A stretch of DNA of 34,075 nt from Caulobacteraceae bacterium. GTDB lineage: Bacteria > Pseudomonadota > Alphaproteobacteria > Caulobacterales > Caulobacteraceae. Shown piece after piece: positions 1 through 8,823 of the stretch. Within the stretch, counting starts at the first letter, position 1; each line of letters starts with the position of its first letter. Position numbers and translations under genes: made by a program. The DNA lies in contig JAQGIW010000313.1 of NCBI GenBank assembly GCA_028290905.1, positions 1-34,075 on the forward strand. Reading direction: 5' to 3'. Below the pieces are notes generated by a model. The model was not told the DNA's origin. It was given only the letters and a program-made list of their open reading frames with translations, and did no database searches.

Positions 1-662
1 TGGAAGAGACCCTCGCGCAGATTCGCAAGACGGGCGGCGAAGGGTTGCCGGTGGTCGCCGACGTGTCCGACTCGGCCAAGGTCAACGCCATGGTCGACGA
101 GGTGGTGGCGAAGTGGGGGACGATCGACGTCCTTCTCAACTGCGCTTTCTACATGACCATCGGGACCATGGACACGCTGAGTGACGAGCAGTGGCGGTCG
201 AATTTCACGGTCACGCTGGACGGCGTATTCTACTGCGTCCGCGCGGTGCTGCCCCACATGAAGAAGCAGAAGAAGGGCTCGATCATCAACATCTCCTCCG
301 GTGGCGGCGTGCGCCAGGAGGTCACCATCGGACCCTATTGCGCCGCCAAACGGACCATCCTCAGCATCACGGAGACGCTGGCGATCGAGAACGGACGCGA
401 CGGCATCCGTGTGAACGCCATCTGCCCTGGGCCCATCGCCACGCCGCCCCTGCTCGCCTTCGTCGCGCAGATGCCGGGTCGTCCAGGCAAGGGCGCCGAG
501 GAGATCTATAACGAGCAGTTGCCCATGGGCCGGATGGGCCGCCCCGAGGAGATGGCCGCGGTCGCCCTCTTTCTGGCCTCGGACGAAGCCAGCTACGTCA
601 ACGGCGCGACGATCGTGGCCGACAGCGGCGTGGCTGTCCAAGCCGCCTCTCCGAAATTCTGA
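1..662 (+). CDS. SDR family oxidoreductase (5' end outside window)
   Basis: Short-chain dehydrogenase/reductase, C-terminal part only. The frame is open from base 3, so the start codon and the Gly-rich cofactor motif lie upstream of the window. Visible SDR elements are the NNAG-like segment read as LLNCAF, the catalytic serine in INISSGGG, the YCAAK active-site Tyr and Lys, and the post-active-site CPGPIATP. It ends with the usual substrate-loop and C-terminal segment (ASDEASYVNGATIVADSG). It probably oxidises or reduces an alcohol/ketone on a catabolic intermediate with NAD(P). It is the first visible gene of a tightly packed plus-strand operon, 7 bases before the dioxygenase-like gene. The family assignment is firm; the substrate is unknown. 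Confidence 0.9.
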   Translation, partial: EETLAQIRKTGGEGLPVVADVSDSAKVNAMVDEVVAKWGTIDVLLNCAFYMTIGTMDTLSDEQWRSNFTVTLDGVFYCVRAVLPHMKKQKKGSIINISSGGGVRQEVTIGPYCAAKRTILSITETLAIENGRDGIRVNAICPGPIATPPLLAFVAQMPGRPGKGAEEIYNEQLPMGRMGRPEEMAAVALFLASDEASYVNGATIVADSGVAVQAASPKF

Positions 663-669
663 GGACGCG

Positions 670-1797
670 ATGGACAAATCCTGGATTCACGTCTCTCGCG
701 GCCGGACTCCCCGTCAGGCGCATATCGCGGTGCCCGAGGGACTGAAGGAGGAGGAGATCAGTCGCGCCGGGTTCCAGGGGCGGGTGGCGGAACTCTATCG
801 TACGAACGAACCCACCGGCCACATCCGTAGCGAGGGCGAGGGCAGTCCCGGCGACCTCGACGGCAACAGGATCGCGGTGGCGGACAAGGATGACCCGCTG
901 GGCCGTATGGCGGTGCTCTGGCGGAATGACGACCTCACCATCTCGGTAAGCCGCCGCAGCGAGCCGCCTCCCTACTGGGGCCGCGACTGCGACTTCGACG
1001 AACTTTGGTTCGTCCACAGGGGTGAAGGAGTCCTCGAGACCGAGTTCGGGCCCATGGAGTTTGGGCCGGGTGACTATATGGTCGTGCCCAAGGGCGTGAC
1101 CCAGCGCCTGGTCCCCCGCTCCCGGGACAACTACTTCCTGCACTTGCGCTCGCGCGGCGAGATTTCCTTCGTCGAACACCTGATGCTGGGGCGGCACAAC
1201 CCCTATGACCCCGACGTCATCACCATTCCCGAGCCTCAGCCGCAGCCGACCGAGCGCGGCCGCGAGTACGAGTTGAAGGTCCTGCGCGACGGCAAGGTCA
1301 CCTCCTTCTTCTTCGACACCCACCCCATGGACGTGGTGGGTTGGAAGGGCGATCTGTTCCCGTTCAAATTCCACAATATGGACTTCAGGCCGGTGGTTGC
1401 CGACCGCAACCACGTCCCTCCTACCGCCTCAGCCTTGTTCAGCGGCGAGGGATGGATCCTGTGCAACTTCGTTCCCGCACCGATGCAGCGCGACCGCGGC
1501 GCACCGCGGTTGCCCTACTACCACCGCAACGTCGACTACGACGAGATCGGCTTCATGCATGCCGGCGCGATCGCCGGGTCGCCGATCGAGGGGGCGACCT
1601 TCCTGTGGCATCCTCGCGGCGCGGTGCACGGCCCGGGAGAAGCGGTCCGGGCGATGGAAGATCGTTTTTGGGAAGAAATTGGTGTGAACGATCTGCAAGC
1701 CGTGAATATCGACGCCGCGCGGCCCCTGACCATGAGCGAGGAGGCGCGGGCCCTATTCCGCGAAGGGGGCCAGCTCACCCACGGAAAGGCGCCTTGA
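670..1797 (+). CDS. Homogentisate 1,2-dioxygenase-like cupin ring-cleavage enzyme
   Basis: Predicted Fe(II) extradiol dioxygenase of the homogentisate dioxygenase (HmgA) superfamily, 375 residues, clearly shorter than the usual 430-450. The N-terminal half carries a cupin (DELWFVHRGEGVLETEFG, then GPGDYMVVPKG). The C-terminal cupin holds the ligand set known from HGD: YYHRN with His285, an acidic pair Asp291/Glu292, and HGP with His320. In human HGD the glutamate ligand is six residues after the first histidine; here position +6 is Asp and Glu is at +7. A GAGGA sequence sits just before the ATG. It lies in an operon with hydrolases, an amidohydrolase and an acyl-CoA ligase, so it may open a hydroquinone-type ring. 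Whether homogentisate itself is the substrate is not shown. Confidence 0.82.
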   Translation: MDKSWIHVSRGRTPRQAHIAVPEGLKEEEISRAGFQGRVAELYRTNEPTGHIRSEGEGSPGDLDGNRIAVADKDDPLGRMAVLWRNDDLTISVSRRSEPPPYWGRDCDFDELWFVHRGEGVLETEFGPMEFGPGDYMVVPKGVTQRLVPRSRDNYFLHLRSRGEISFVEHLMLGRHNPYDPDVITIPEPQPQPTERGREYELKVLRDGKVTSFFFDTHPMDVVGWKGDLFPFKFHNMDFRPVVADRNHVPPTASALFSGEGWILCNFVPAPMQRDRGAPRLPYYHRNVDYDEIGFMHAGAIAGSPIEGATFLWHPRGAVHGPGEAVRAMEDRFWEEIGVNDLQAVNIDAARPLTMSEEARALFREGGQLTHGKAP

Positions 1798-1798
1798 C

Positions 1799-3067
1799 GT
1801 GGCCCTTCCCCAACTTGCCCGCTACCCGAGCCTTGGACCCAGCCTCTGGTCCTTCGATCGCCTGCCGGACGGGATTGGTGTCGAGCCCATCGCGCTGACG
1901 GCCGCCGACGGCGGCGAGTCGAGCGGGGTCCTCTATCGCAAGGGCGGCGAGCGGGTCTGCGCCCTGTTCATGCATCCGCGCGGCGACATGCAGCGCCACT
2001 ACGCCATGCCGACACTTCTGCAAGCGGGGATAGCGACCTGGGGGCAGGCGGGCCGCTTCGTCAACAACGACATCAATTGCATCAAGGAGCGTCTGCTGCT
2101 CGACGTCGCCGCGGCCATGACGCGGCTGAAGTCGCTGGGCTTCGAAAAGCTGATCCTGGTCGGCAACAGCGGCGGCGGCGCGCTCTATACCTTTTACCAG
2201 TCACAGGCGGTGACGCAGCCGCCGGCACGCCACCGCGACACCGCCGCAGGCGACGCGTGTGACCTCAATGGGTTCGACCTTCCCGCCGCGGACGGCATGG
2301 TGCAACTTGCCACCCACCTCGGCGAAGGCAAGCTGATGGAGGTGATCATTGATCCCTCCGTGACCGACGAGAACGATCCCCTGTCGATCGAACCTTCCCT
2401 CGACATGTATGAGCCGGCCAACGGCTTCGCGCCACTGCCGGGGCCATCGCGCTACAAGCCTGAGTTTGTCCAGCGATATCGCCAGGCGCAGCGCGAGCGG
2501 ATCGCCCGCATCGACGCCATCGCGCGCGCCCTCATCGAGGAACAGCGGCACTACCTGCGGCGCATAGGCGCCGAGGACTTCGAGGCGATGCCGTTCGCCG
2601 AACAGCAATGGGCCTTGAGGCGCGGCTTCGTCGGCCGCTACATGGAAGTCCACCGGACCGAAGCCAATCCGGCCTACACCGACCCGTCAATCACGCCCAG
2701 CGCTCGGGCGATCGGCTCATTCTTCACGCCGCGGCCGGACGTATTGAACTATTCGGAGGCGGGCTTCGGCAAATACCAGACCCCCCGGGCATGGTTGTCG
2801 ACCTGGTCGGGCAAGTCCTCGCGGGCCTCGACGCTCGATTGCGTGAAGGCGATCAAGGAGCCCACCCTGGTGATCGCGTACACCGGGGACAACGCGGTGA
2901 TGCCGTGCGACACCGACGCCATCCACAGAGCCTCGCCGGCGGATGACAAGACCATCCACAAGGTCGCGGGCGATCATCTGGGCTATGGGCCGGGGGGCAT
3001 GGCGGACCGCGCCGGGCAGCGCCGGGCCGCAGCTCTCATCGCCGAGTGGATCGGAGCCCGGTTTTGA
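1799..3067 (+). CDS. Alpha/beta hydrolase, large (422 aa)
   Basis: Alpha/beta-hydrolase-fold protein. The nucleophile elbow is GNSGGG with Ser124. An oxyanion-type segment ALFMHPRGDMQRHY lies upstream. The C-terminal part has TLVIAYTGDNAVMPCDTD, supplying the acid, and KVAGDHLGYG, supplying the catalytic histidine. A long insertion (about residues 150-310) separates nucleophile and acid and probably forms a lid. Translation starts at GTG, one base after the preceding stop codon, indicating coupling. It probably hydrolyses an ester, lactone or C-C bond of a ring-cleavage product; this is inferred from the operon only. No signal peptide is seen, so the protein is probably cytoplasmic. Confidence 0.8.
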   Translation: MALPQLARYPSLGPSLWSFDRLPDGIGVEPIALTAADGGESSGVLYRKGGERVCALFMHPRGDMQRHYAMPTLLQAGIATWGQAGRFVNNDINCIKERLLLDVAAAMTRLKSLGFEKLILVGNSGGGALYTFYQSQAVTQPPARHRDTAAGDACDLNGFDLPAADGMVQLATHLGEGKLMEVIIDPSVTDENDPLSIEPSLDMYEPANGFAPLPGPSRYKPEFVQRYRQAQRERIARIDAIARALIEEQRHYLRRIGAEDFEAMPFAEQQWALRRGFVGRYMEVHRTEANPAYTDPSITPSARAIGSFFTPRPDVLNYSEAGFGKYQTPRAWLSTWSGKSSRASTLDCVKAIKEPTLVIAYTGDNAVMPCDTDAIHRASPADDKTIHKVAGDHLGYGPGGMADRAGQRRAAALIAEWIGARF

Positions 3068-3104
3068 ACGGCCTTCCGCCAGTAACGTCTCCCAACGTGA
3101 GGGA

Positions 3105-3887
3105 ATGATGGCGTTCGCCGAGATCAATGGGCATCGGATCCACTACATCGACAGCGGGGGCGCTGGCCTCGCGGTGCTGTTCTCGCACGGCTTCTCGCTG
3201 GACCACACCATGTTCGACGCCCAGGTCGAGGCGCTTGCCGGGCGCTACCGCTGCATCACCTGGGACGCGCGCGGCCACGGCATGACTCACTGCAAGGGTG
3301 ACTTCACCATGTGGGACTCGGCGAGGGACTGCATCGGCCTGCTCGACGTTCTTGGGATCGAAACGGCCGCCCTGGTGGGATTGTCGCAGGGCGGGTTCGC
3401 GTCCATGCGCGCGGCGATGACCGACCCGGCGCGGGTTCGGGCGCTGGTTCTGATGGACACTGCGGCGCGCGGTTTCGACGCCCCGACGCGGGCGGGCTAC
3501 CAGGCCATGCGCGACAGCTGGGTCACCGACGGCCCCGTGGGAGAAACGTCCGCCGTCATGGCCACGCTGATGTTCGGCCCCGGCTATGACGCCTCGATCT
3601 GGGTCGCCCGCTGGCGCGCCCGTCCGCCCGAAGACTGGGAGGGTGGCTGGTCGCCGTTGCTGGATCGCGATGACGTCTTTTCGCGCCTGGGCGAGATCGG
3701 CTGCCCGACCCTGGTGATCCACGGCGATGCGGATGGGGCCTTCGACGTCGCCGTCGCGCGCGAGATGGCTGAGGCTATTCCGGGCGCCCGCCTGGAGATC
3801 ATCGACGGCGGACCGCACGTCCCAACGGTCACCCATGCCCCGGCGGTCAACTTGGCGCTGGGCCGCTTTCTAGACCAGCATGCTTGA
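3105..3887 (+). CDS. Alpha/beta hydrolase, compact (about 260 aa)
   Basis: Classic 260-residue alpha/beta hydrolase of the kind that includes meta-cleavage-product hydrolases, haloperoxidase-like enzymes and 3-oxoadipate enol-lactonases. The oxyanion-hole segment is LFSHGFSLDHTMF, the nucleophile elbow GLSQGG (Ser94), the acid lies in VIHGDADGAFD, and the histidine in DGGPHVPTV. The frame is open further upstream, but two adjacent ATG codons at 3105 and 3108 follow a GTGAGGGA ribosome-binding site, and the family N-terminus (AEINGHRIHYIDSG) begins there, so this start is preferred. It lies 37 bases after the larger hydrolase and 25 bases before the amidohydrolase, in one operon. The substrate is not determined. 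Confidence 0.88.
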   Translation: MMAFAEINGHRIHYIDSGGAGLAVLFSHGFSLDHTMFDAQVEALAGRYRCITWDARGHGMTHCKGDFTMWDSARDCIGLLDVLGIETAALVGLSQGGFASMRAAMTDPARVRALVLMDTAARGFDAPTRAGYQAMRDSWVTDGPVGETSAVMATLMFGPGYDASIWVARWRARPPEDWEGGWSPLLDRDDVFSRLGEIGCPTLVIHGDADGAFDVAVAREMAEAIPGARLEIIDGGPHVPTVTHAPAVNLALGRFLDQHA

Positions 3888-3912
3888 ACCAGCTCATCAG
3901 GAGTGAAAGATC

Positions 3913-5097
3913 ATGCCAGACATCGAAATATTCGACTCGGACAACCATTACTACGAGGCTCGCGACGTGTTCTCGCGTCACATGGAGCCGAAGCTGCGCG
4001 ACAAGCAGGTGGACATTCACACCGCCGCCGACGGCCAGGAAGTCATTACCGCCTGCGGTCGCCGGTTCAACTTCCTCGACGACATCCGCTTCAACTTCGA
4101 CACTGCGCCCAGGCCGGGTTCGCTGCGCGAGTTTCTTAAGGCGATCAAGGAAGACAACGTAAAGGACTCTACGGTTTGGGAGCCGATCCGTCGCGAGGCC
4201 GTCGACCGCACCGCCCGCATCCGTTTCATGGATGAACGCAGGATCGACGCCTGTTTCCTGTTCCCGACGCTAGGGGTGTGCCTCGAGCCCATGCTGAAGG
4301 ACGACCCGCAGGCGCTGCAGGCCAACTACCGCGCCTTCAACCGGTGGCTGGACGACGATTGGGGCTTTGCCCGCGACGGGCGCATCTACGCGCCGCCGAT
4401 GATCTCGCTGACCGACCTGGACGCCGCCGTCGCCGAGCTGGAATGGGCGATCGGGCGCGGCGCGCGGATGATCGCCATGCTGCCCGGCCCCGTGGCGGGA
4501 CGGGCGCCGAGCGACCCCTGTTTCGACCCGTTCTGGAGCCGAGCGAACGAGGCCAAGCTGACGCTGGCCTTCCATATCGGCGAGTCCGGCTACAACCAGA
4601 TGTTCAGCACCTCTTGGGGGGAGAATCCGTGGCCCTCCGCTCACCAACAATCGGCGTTCCAGTGGACGCTCTTCTATGGTGACCGCCCGATCATGGATAC
4701 GATCGCCGCCCTGATCTACCACAACTTCTTCGGCCGCTTCCCGAACATCAAGGTGCTTTCGGTGGAGAACGGGTCAGGCTGGGCCCCCTACCTGATCAGC
4801 GCCATGGACAAGATGAAGGGCATGGGCCGCAACGGTCCCTGGCCGGGCGGCCGGATCACGGAAAGGCCCAGCGCGATCTTCCGGCGGCACATCTTCGTCA
4901 ATCCCTTTCACGAGGAGGACCACGTGGCGCTGAGCGCTCTGATCGGACCCTCCCAGGTTCTGTTCGGGTCGGACTATCCGCACGCCGAGGGGCTGGAGGC
5001 GCCCGAAAGCTTCCTGGCCGAGATCGAAGATCGGATGCCGCAGGATGAGGTGCGCATGATCATGGGCGACAACGCCCGCCGGCTGGTGACGGCCTGA
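3913..5097 (+). CDS. Amidohydrolase family 2 (ACMSD-like) protein
   Basis: Metal-dependent TIM-barrel hydrolase or decarboxylase of the amidohydrolase-2 family, which includes ACMSD, gamma-resorcylate decarboxylase and related enzymes. The N-terminus has the degenerate metal motif IFDSDNHYYE where many members have HxH. The mid-barrel histidine is in LAFHIGESG and the C-terminal metal aspartate in LFGSDYPHAEG. At 394 residues it is of normal length. A clear AGGAGTG site precedes the ATG. The stop codon overlaps the start of the next SDR (TGATG). Members with this signature are frequent in aromatic, terpenoid and steroid catabolic clusters of sphingomonads and actinobacteria. Decarboxylation or hydrolysis of a ring-derived acid is a reasonable inference, not a proof. 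Confidence 0.87.
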   Translation: MPDIEIFDSDNHYYEARDVFSRHMEPKLRDKQVDIHTAADGQEVITACGRRFNFLDDIRFNFDTAPRPGSLREFLKAIKEDNVKDSTVWEPIRREAVDRTARIRFMDERRIDACFLFPTLGVCLEPMLKDDPQALQANYRAFNRWLDDDWGFARDGRIYAPPMISLTDLDAAVAELEWAIGRGARMIAMLPGPVAGRAPSDPCFDPFWSRANEAKLTLAFHIGESGYNQMFSTSWGENPWPSAHQQSAFQWTLFYGDRPIMDTIAALIYHNFFGRFPNIKVLSVENGSGWAPYLISAMDKMKGMGRNGPWPGGRITERPSAIFRRHIFVNPFHEEDHVALSALIGPSQVLFGSDYPHAEGLEAPESFLAEIEDRMPQDEVRMIMGDNARRLVTA

Positions 5098-5876
5098 TGG
5101 CCGACGCCGAGGGGGACTTCGCCGGCCAGGTAGCCCTGGTCACGGGGGGCGGTGGGGCCACGATCGGAGGGCCGACCGCCCTGGCTTTCGCTCGCGCAGG
5201 CGCCGATGTCGTGATCTGCGACTTCCACGCCCGGCGCCTGGGCGAGTGGGCGACGCGGATACGCGACGAGACCGGCCGCCGGGTGCTCGACTTCCACCTC
5301 GACATTGGCGACCGGCCGTCCGTGGACACCATGCTCGAGGTCGCCGGGCGCGAGCTGGGCGGCGTGGACATCCTGATCTGCAACGCCGCCGAAAACATCC
5401 TGGGCAAGATCCTGGACTATGATCCGGCGGACTGGGACCGCACGATCGACGTGAGCTTGAGCGCCAACTTTTACCTGGCCCGCCACGTGCTGCCGCACAT
5501 GGTGCAAAACCGGCGTGGCGCAATCGTCAACATCGCTTCCATCGCCGGCTGGGTGGGAGACCCGAATCCAGATCGCGGCGAGCCGGCCTATTCGGTGGCC
5601 AAGGCGGGCATGTTCGCGCTCACCCGCAACATCGCCGCCGAGGTCGGTCCCCATGGCGTGCGCTGCAACTGCGTCGCGCCCGGGCTGATCTGGTCGCGCT
5701 TCGTCGAGAAGTACGAGCCGGAGATGCGCAAGTTCCGCGAAGCGACGCCGCTCCGCCGATATGGCGCATCGGACGACGTGGTCGAGGCGATCCTGTTCCT
5801 GGCCTGCGAACGCCGTTCGGGCTTCATCACCGGCGAGACGATCAACGTCAGCGGCGGCTACTACATGCGGCCCTGA
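5097..5876 (+). CDS. SDR family oxidoreductase
   Basis: Complete 259-residue classical SDR. The cofactor site is TGGGGATIGG, followed by VVICDFHARR, where the acidic residue after the second strand favours NAD(H). NAAEN replaces NNAG. The catalytic residues lie in IVNIASIAG and YSVAK, followed by CVAPGLIWSRF and a C-terminal GETINVSGGYYMRP. It starts on an ATG that overlaps the amidohydrolase stop and ends 12 bases before the acyl-CoA ligase. It probably acts as an alcohol dehydrogenase on a pathway intermediate. It is distinct from the two other SDRs in the window. Confidence 0.92.
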   Translation: MADAEGDFAGQVALVTGGGGATIGGPTALAFARAGADVVICDFHARRLGEWATRIRDETGRRVLDFHLDIGDRPSVDTMLEVAGRELGGVDILICNAAENILGKILDYDPADWDRTIDVSLSANFYLARHVLPHMVQNRRGAIVNIASIAGWVGDPNPDRGEPAYSVAKAGMFALTRNIAAEVGPHGVRCNCVAPGLIWSRFVEKYEPEMRKFREATPLRRYGASDDVVEAILFLACERRSGFITGETINVSGGYYMRP

Positions 5877-5888
5877 GGGACGAACCTC

Positions 5889-7496
5889 ATGGACATCGGC
5901 TTCGACTATGCGGCCCACGGCCTCCGGCCTTCCCGGCGCCCGCCGATTCCCGGAGGTCGGGCGACGATCGCGGCGCTCTTGGCCGCCGCCCGTGAAGCTT
6001 GTCCGGACAGGGTCGCGCTCGTGGGGCGAAGCGGCCGCCTGTCCTATGAACAACTTGCCGCTGTGGTAGATCGCGCCGCCTGGGCGCTGAGCGCGGCCGG
6101 CATCGGACGCTTCGACCGGGTTGCGGGCTCGCTGCCCAACGATGTGGACCTGGTCATCGCTTTTCTGGCGACGCTCCGCATGGGGGCGATCTGGGTCGGC
6201 TTGCCCAGGGTCCTCTCGCTGCCCGAAAAGCGGTTCATCCTGGAAGACGCCGGCGTCTCGCTATTGCTCGCTGAGAGGGGTGTCGCGGCCCAGCTGCGGA
6301 CTTCCTCCGAAACCCCGATCCTGGCGGAAATCTGGGCCGGCGACCCAGGTGACGCTTCCAGCGATTGGTCGAGGCGCCTGCAGGCCGCTCCGGATCGGCC
6401 CTTTGTCGCCGCACCGATCGACCCCCATGCTCCGGCTGCGATCGCCTACACCAGCGGCACGACGGGCTTCCCCAAGGGCGCGGTGCATAGCCAGCACAAT
6501 TTGCTGACGCCCGGCGCGGTGCTGGCGGCGACCGGCGATTTCGGCCCGCGGGACACGACCGGCGTCGTCCTGCCGCTGACCATTCCAAACCTGATGGTCG
6601 TCGGTCCGCTCGCCTTGTTCCAGGCCGGCGGCCGCTGCGTCGCCATCGACCGGACCGACCCGGTGGGCCTGGCCGAGTGGATCGGGCGCGAGCAGATCAA
6701 TCACATGACGGCCGTGCCGACCCTCTATCATGACCTGTTGTCGCGAATGGACCTCGCCGAAAGCCTCCGCAGCCTCACGCGTCCGGAGGTCGGGGGCGCC
6801 GACATGCCGGAGACGCTGCGCCGGCTGTTCCGCGAGCGGTTCGGACGGGAGGTGCAGGTCGCATACGGACTGACGGAAGCCCCGTCCCGCGTCACCTGGC
6901 ATCAGGACGATCGGGCGGTTCCGGACGCTTGCGGCAAGGCCTGTCCCCATCTGGCCATATCCATACAGGACGACAGAGGCCGCGCGGCGGCGGCGGGCGA
7001 CGTTGGCGAGATATGGGTCGGCCCCCGCGACGAGGGGCCCTTCAAGGACGTGTACACGCCGTTTCTGGGCTACTGGCGCGCGCCGGAGGCGACGGCGCGA
7101 ACCTTGCGCGATGGATGGTTGGACACCGGCGACCTGGGCTGCGTCGACGCGGCGGGCAATCTGTTCATTCGGGGCCGCCGCAAGGAGTTGATCCTGAGGG
7201 GGGGCGCCAACGTGTACCCCGCTGAGGTCGAACGCGTACTGTGCGAAGACCCGAGAGTCGCCGCCTGCGCCGTGATCGGGACGCCGGACGTCCGTCTGGG
7301 CCAGCAGGTGGTCGCCTTCGTCCAGTTCACTCCGGGCGCCTCGGCAGCGGCGGACGAACTGCGGACGCTCTGCGAGGCGAATCTCGCGCGCTACAAGATT
7401 CCCGTCGCGTTCCACGTGGTCGACGCTTTTCCCCGCAACGTCATGGGAAAGATCGTCAAGCCGAAACTGGCGGAACTGCTCCTGGGCGTGACCTGA
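5889..7496 (+). CDS. Acyl-CoA synthetase / AMP-dependent ligase
   Basis: ANL-superfamily adenylate-forming enzyme of 535 residues that would activate a carboxylic acid to its CoA thioester via an acyl-AMP. The P-loop-like motif is YTSGTTGFPKGAVHS (about 180-195). The A5-type motif is YGLTEAPSRVTW. The hinge region is GWLDTGDLGCVDAAGNLFIRG, then RRKELILRGGANVYPAEVE. The catalytic lysine lies near the C-terminus in PRNVMGKIVK. It is the last gene of the first plus-strand operon and converges with the MFS gene, only 7 bases separating the stop codons. Substrate class (aryl, aliphatic or terpenoid acid) cannot be assigned. Confidence 0.92.
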   Translation: MDIGFDYAAHGLRPSRRPPIPGGRATIAALLAAAREACPDRVALVGRSGRLSYEQLAAVVDRAAWALSAAGIGRFDRVAGSLPNDVDLVIAFLATLRMGAIWVGLPRVLSLPEKRFILEDAGVSLLLAERGVAAQLRTSSETPILAEIWAGDPGDASSDWSRRLQAAPDRPFVAAPIDPHAPAAIAYTSGTTGFPKGAVHSQHNLLTPGAVLAATGDFGPRDTTGVVLPLTIPNLMVVGPLALFQAGGRCVAIDRTDPVGLAEWIGREQINHMTAVPTLYHDLLSRMDLAESLRSLTRPEVGGADMPETLRRLFRERFGREVQVAYGLTEAPSRVTWHQDDRAVPDACGKACPHLAISIQDDRGRAAAAGDVGEIWVGPRDEGPFKDVYTPFLGYWRAPEATARTLRDGWLDTGDLGCVDAAGNLFIRGRRKELILRGGANVYPAEVERVLCEDPRVAACAVIGTPDVRLGQQVVAFVQFTPGASAAADELRTLCEANLARYKIPVAFHVVDAFPRNVMGKIVKPKLAELLLGVT

Positions 7497-7503
7497 ACGG
7501 GCG

Positions 7504-8823
7504 TCACTGGTCCAGCTTACCGGCAGCCATGGCCCTGAAGGAAAGCCAGAGCGACAGCGTCGCCAGCAACGCTGTCGGGGCGGCGACGATCGTCAGCGCC
7601 TGACCGACTGCCGCGTGGTCGTGCAGCAGATGTTCGGTCGTCAGCGCCACCAGGGTGGGGCCGAGGCCCACGCCGACGAGGGTGGTGGGGATCGCGATGG
7701 CGGCGGACGCCAGGCCGCGGATCTCGTCGCTGCAGATGTCCTGGATGGCGGTGACACTGGCGGCCCCGGTCACCGAGGTGGCGAAGTAGGTCAACCCGAT
7801 CATCAGGTATACCTGCCATGGCTGGGTTGCGAAGGCCGTCAAGGCGCCCGGGATGGCGATCAACGACACGGCGGCAGCCATCGCCATTCGTGCGGGCGGA
7901 CCTCGCCACCGGGTCACCCAATCGCCGAGCAGGCCGCCGCCGAGCGAGCCGGCGATGCCGACGGCGATGCCTATGGCGCCGATCGTCGCGCCGATTTCGC
8001 CGGCGGGCTCTCCCATCCGCCGCGACAGCAAGGCAGGGCCCCAGGCCACCAGGGCGATGCTGGACATTGCCGTGAACGCCAGCGCCGCATAGGTGGGGGC
8101 CAGCATTGCCCCGCGGCTGCGGAAGCTGGCGACCACCCGGCTCAGGGACACACGTGCGACGGCGCCCCGCCGCTCGCGCTCGGGTTCGCGAAGGGTGAGG
8201 AGCAGGAGGGACACCGCCACCCCCGGCCCACTGACCAGCACCATCACCAGTCGCCAGGGCGCCAGCCCCGCCAGGCCGGGGACGCCGAAGGCGTGGGCGG
8301 CGACCAACTGGAGCAGGATGCCGCCGATCAGATTGCCCGCGCCGCCGCCGAGCGAGGCGCCGAGCAGGAAGACGCCGATCGCGGTCCCCCGGCGGCTGGG
8401 CGGGAACACGTCGGCGAGCAGCGCGCAGGCCGCCGGCATCAACGCCGACTCCCCCGCGCCGACGAAGATGCGCGCCACGAACAGCTGGCCGAAGGAGACG
8501 GCGAGCCCGCTGGCCAGCGTCGCCGCGCTCCAGGTCAGCACCCCGAAGATCAGGACATAGCGCCTGGGAAAGACATCCACGGCCCGGCCGAGCGGCAGGC
8601 CGGCCACCACGTAGAAGATGGCGAAGGCGGCGCCCTGGGCCAGGCTGATCTGGGTGTCGGTGATCCTCAGGTCGCGGCGCACCGGATCGACCATCAGGTT
8701 GATCACCTGGCGGTCGGCGTGGGCGAGGATCAGCGCCAGGGTCAGAACGGCGAGCGCCCACCAGGCGCGCGCTGGAGAAGGCGAGGCGGCGGAAACGTTC
8801 CGCCCGGGCGTCTCGCGGCTCAG
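7504..8823 (-). CDS. MFS transporter, probable non-AUG start
   Basis: Major facilitator superfamily permease, inner membrane, closely related to the second MFS gene at 19189. The shared core reads DTQISLAQGAAFAIFYVVAG, then PLGRAVDVFPRR and FPPSRRGTAIGVFLLGA. The first ATG/GTG/TTG in frame is GTG at 8706, but that would remove most of transmembrane helix 1. Reading upstream gives WWALAVLTLALILAHADRQ, matching WWALTVFTIALVVAYADRQ of the paralogue, so the coding region must extend further. Between the in-frame stop at 8848-8850 and this helix the only plausible initiator is CTG at 8823, which overlaps the upstream gene's TGA (CTGA). That yields 439 residues against 455 in the paralogue. Probably takes up the island's substrate or exports a product. 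Confidence 0.85.
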   Translation of the reverse strand: MSRETPGRNVSAASPSPARAWWALAVLTLALILAHADRQVINLMVDPVRRDLRITDTQISLAQGAAFAIFYVVAGLPLGRAVDVFPRRYVLIFGVLTWSAATLASGLAVSFGQLFVARIFVGAGESALMPAACALLADVFPPSRRGTAIGVFLLGASLGGGAGNLIGGILLQLVAAHAFGVPGLAGLAPWRLVMVLVSGPGVAVSLLLLTLREPERERRGAVARVSLSRVVASFRSRGAMLAPTYAALAFTAMSSIALVAWGPALLSRRMGEPAGEIGATIGAIGIAVGIAGSLGGGLLGDWVTRWRGPPARMAMAAAVSLIAIPGALTAFATQPWQVYLMIGLTYFATSVTGAASVTAIQDICSDEIRGLASAAIAIPTTLVGVGLGPTLVALTTEHLLHDHAAVGQALTIVAAPTALLATLSLWLSFRAMAAGKLDQ

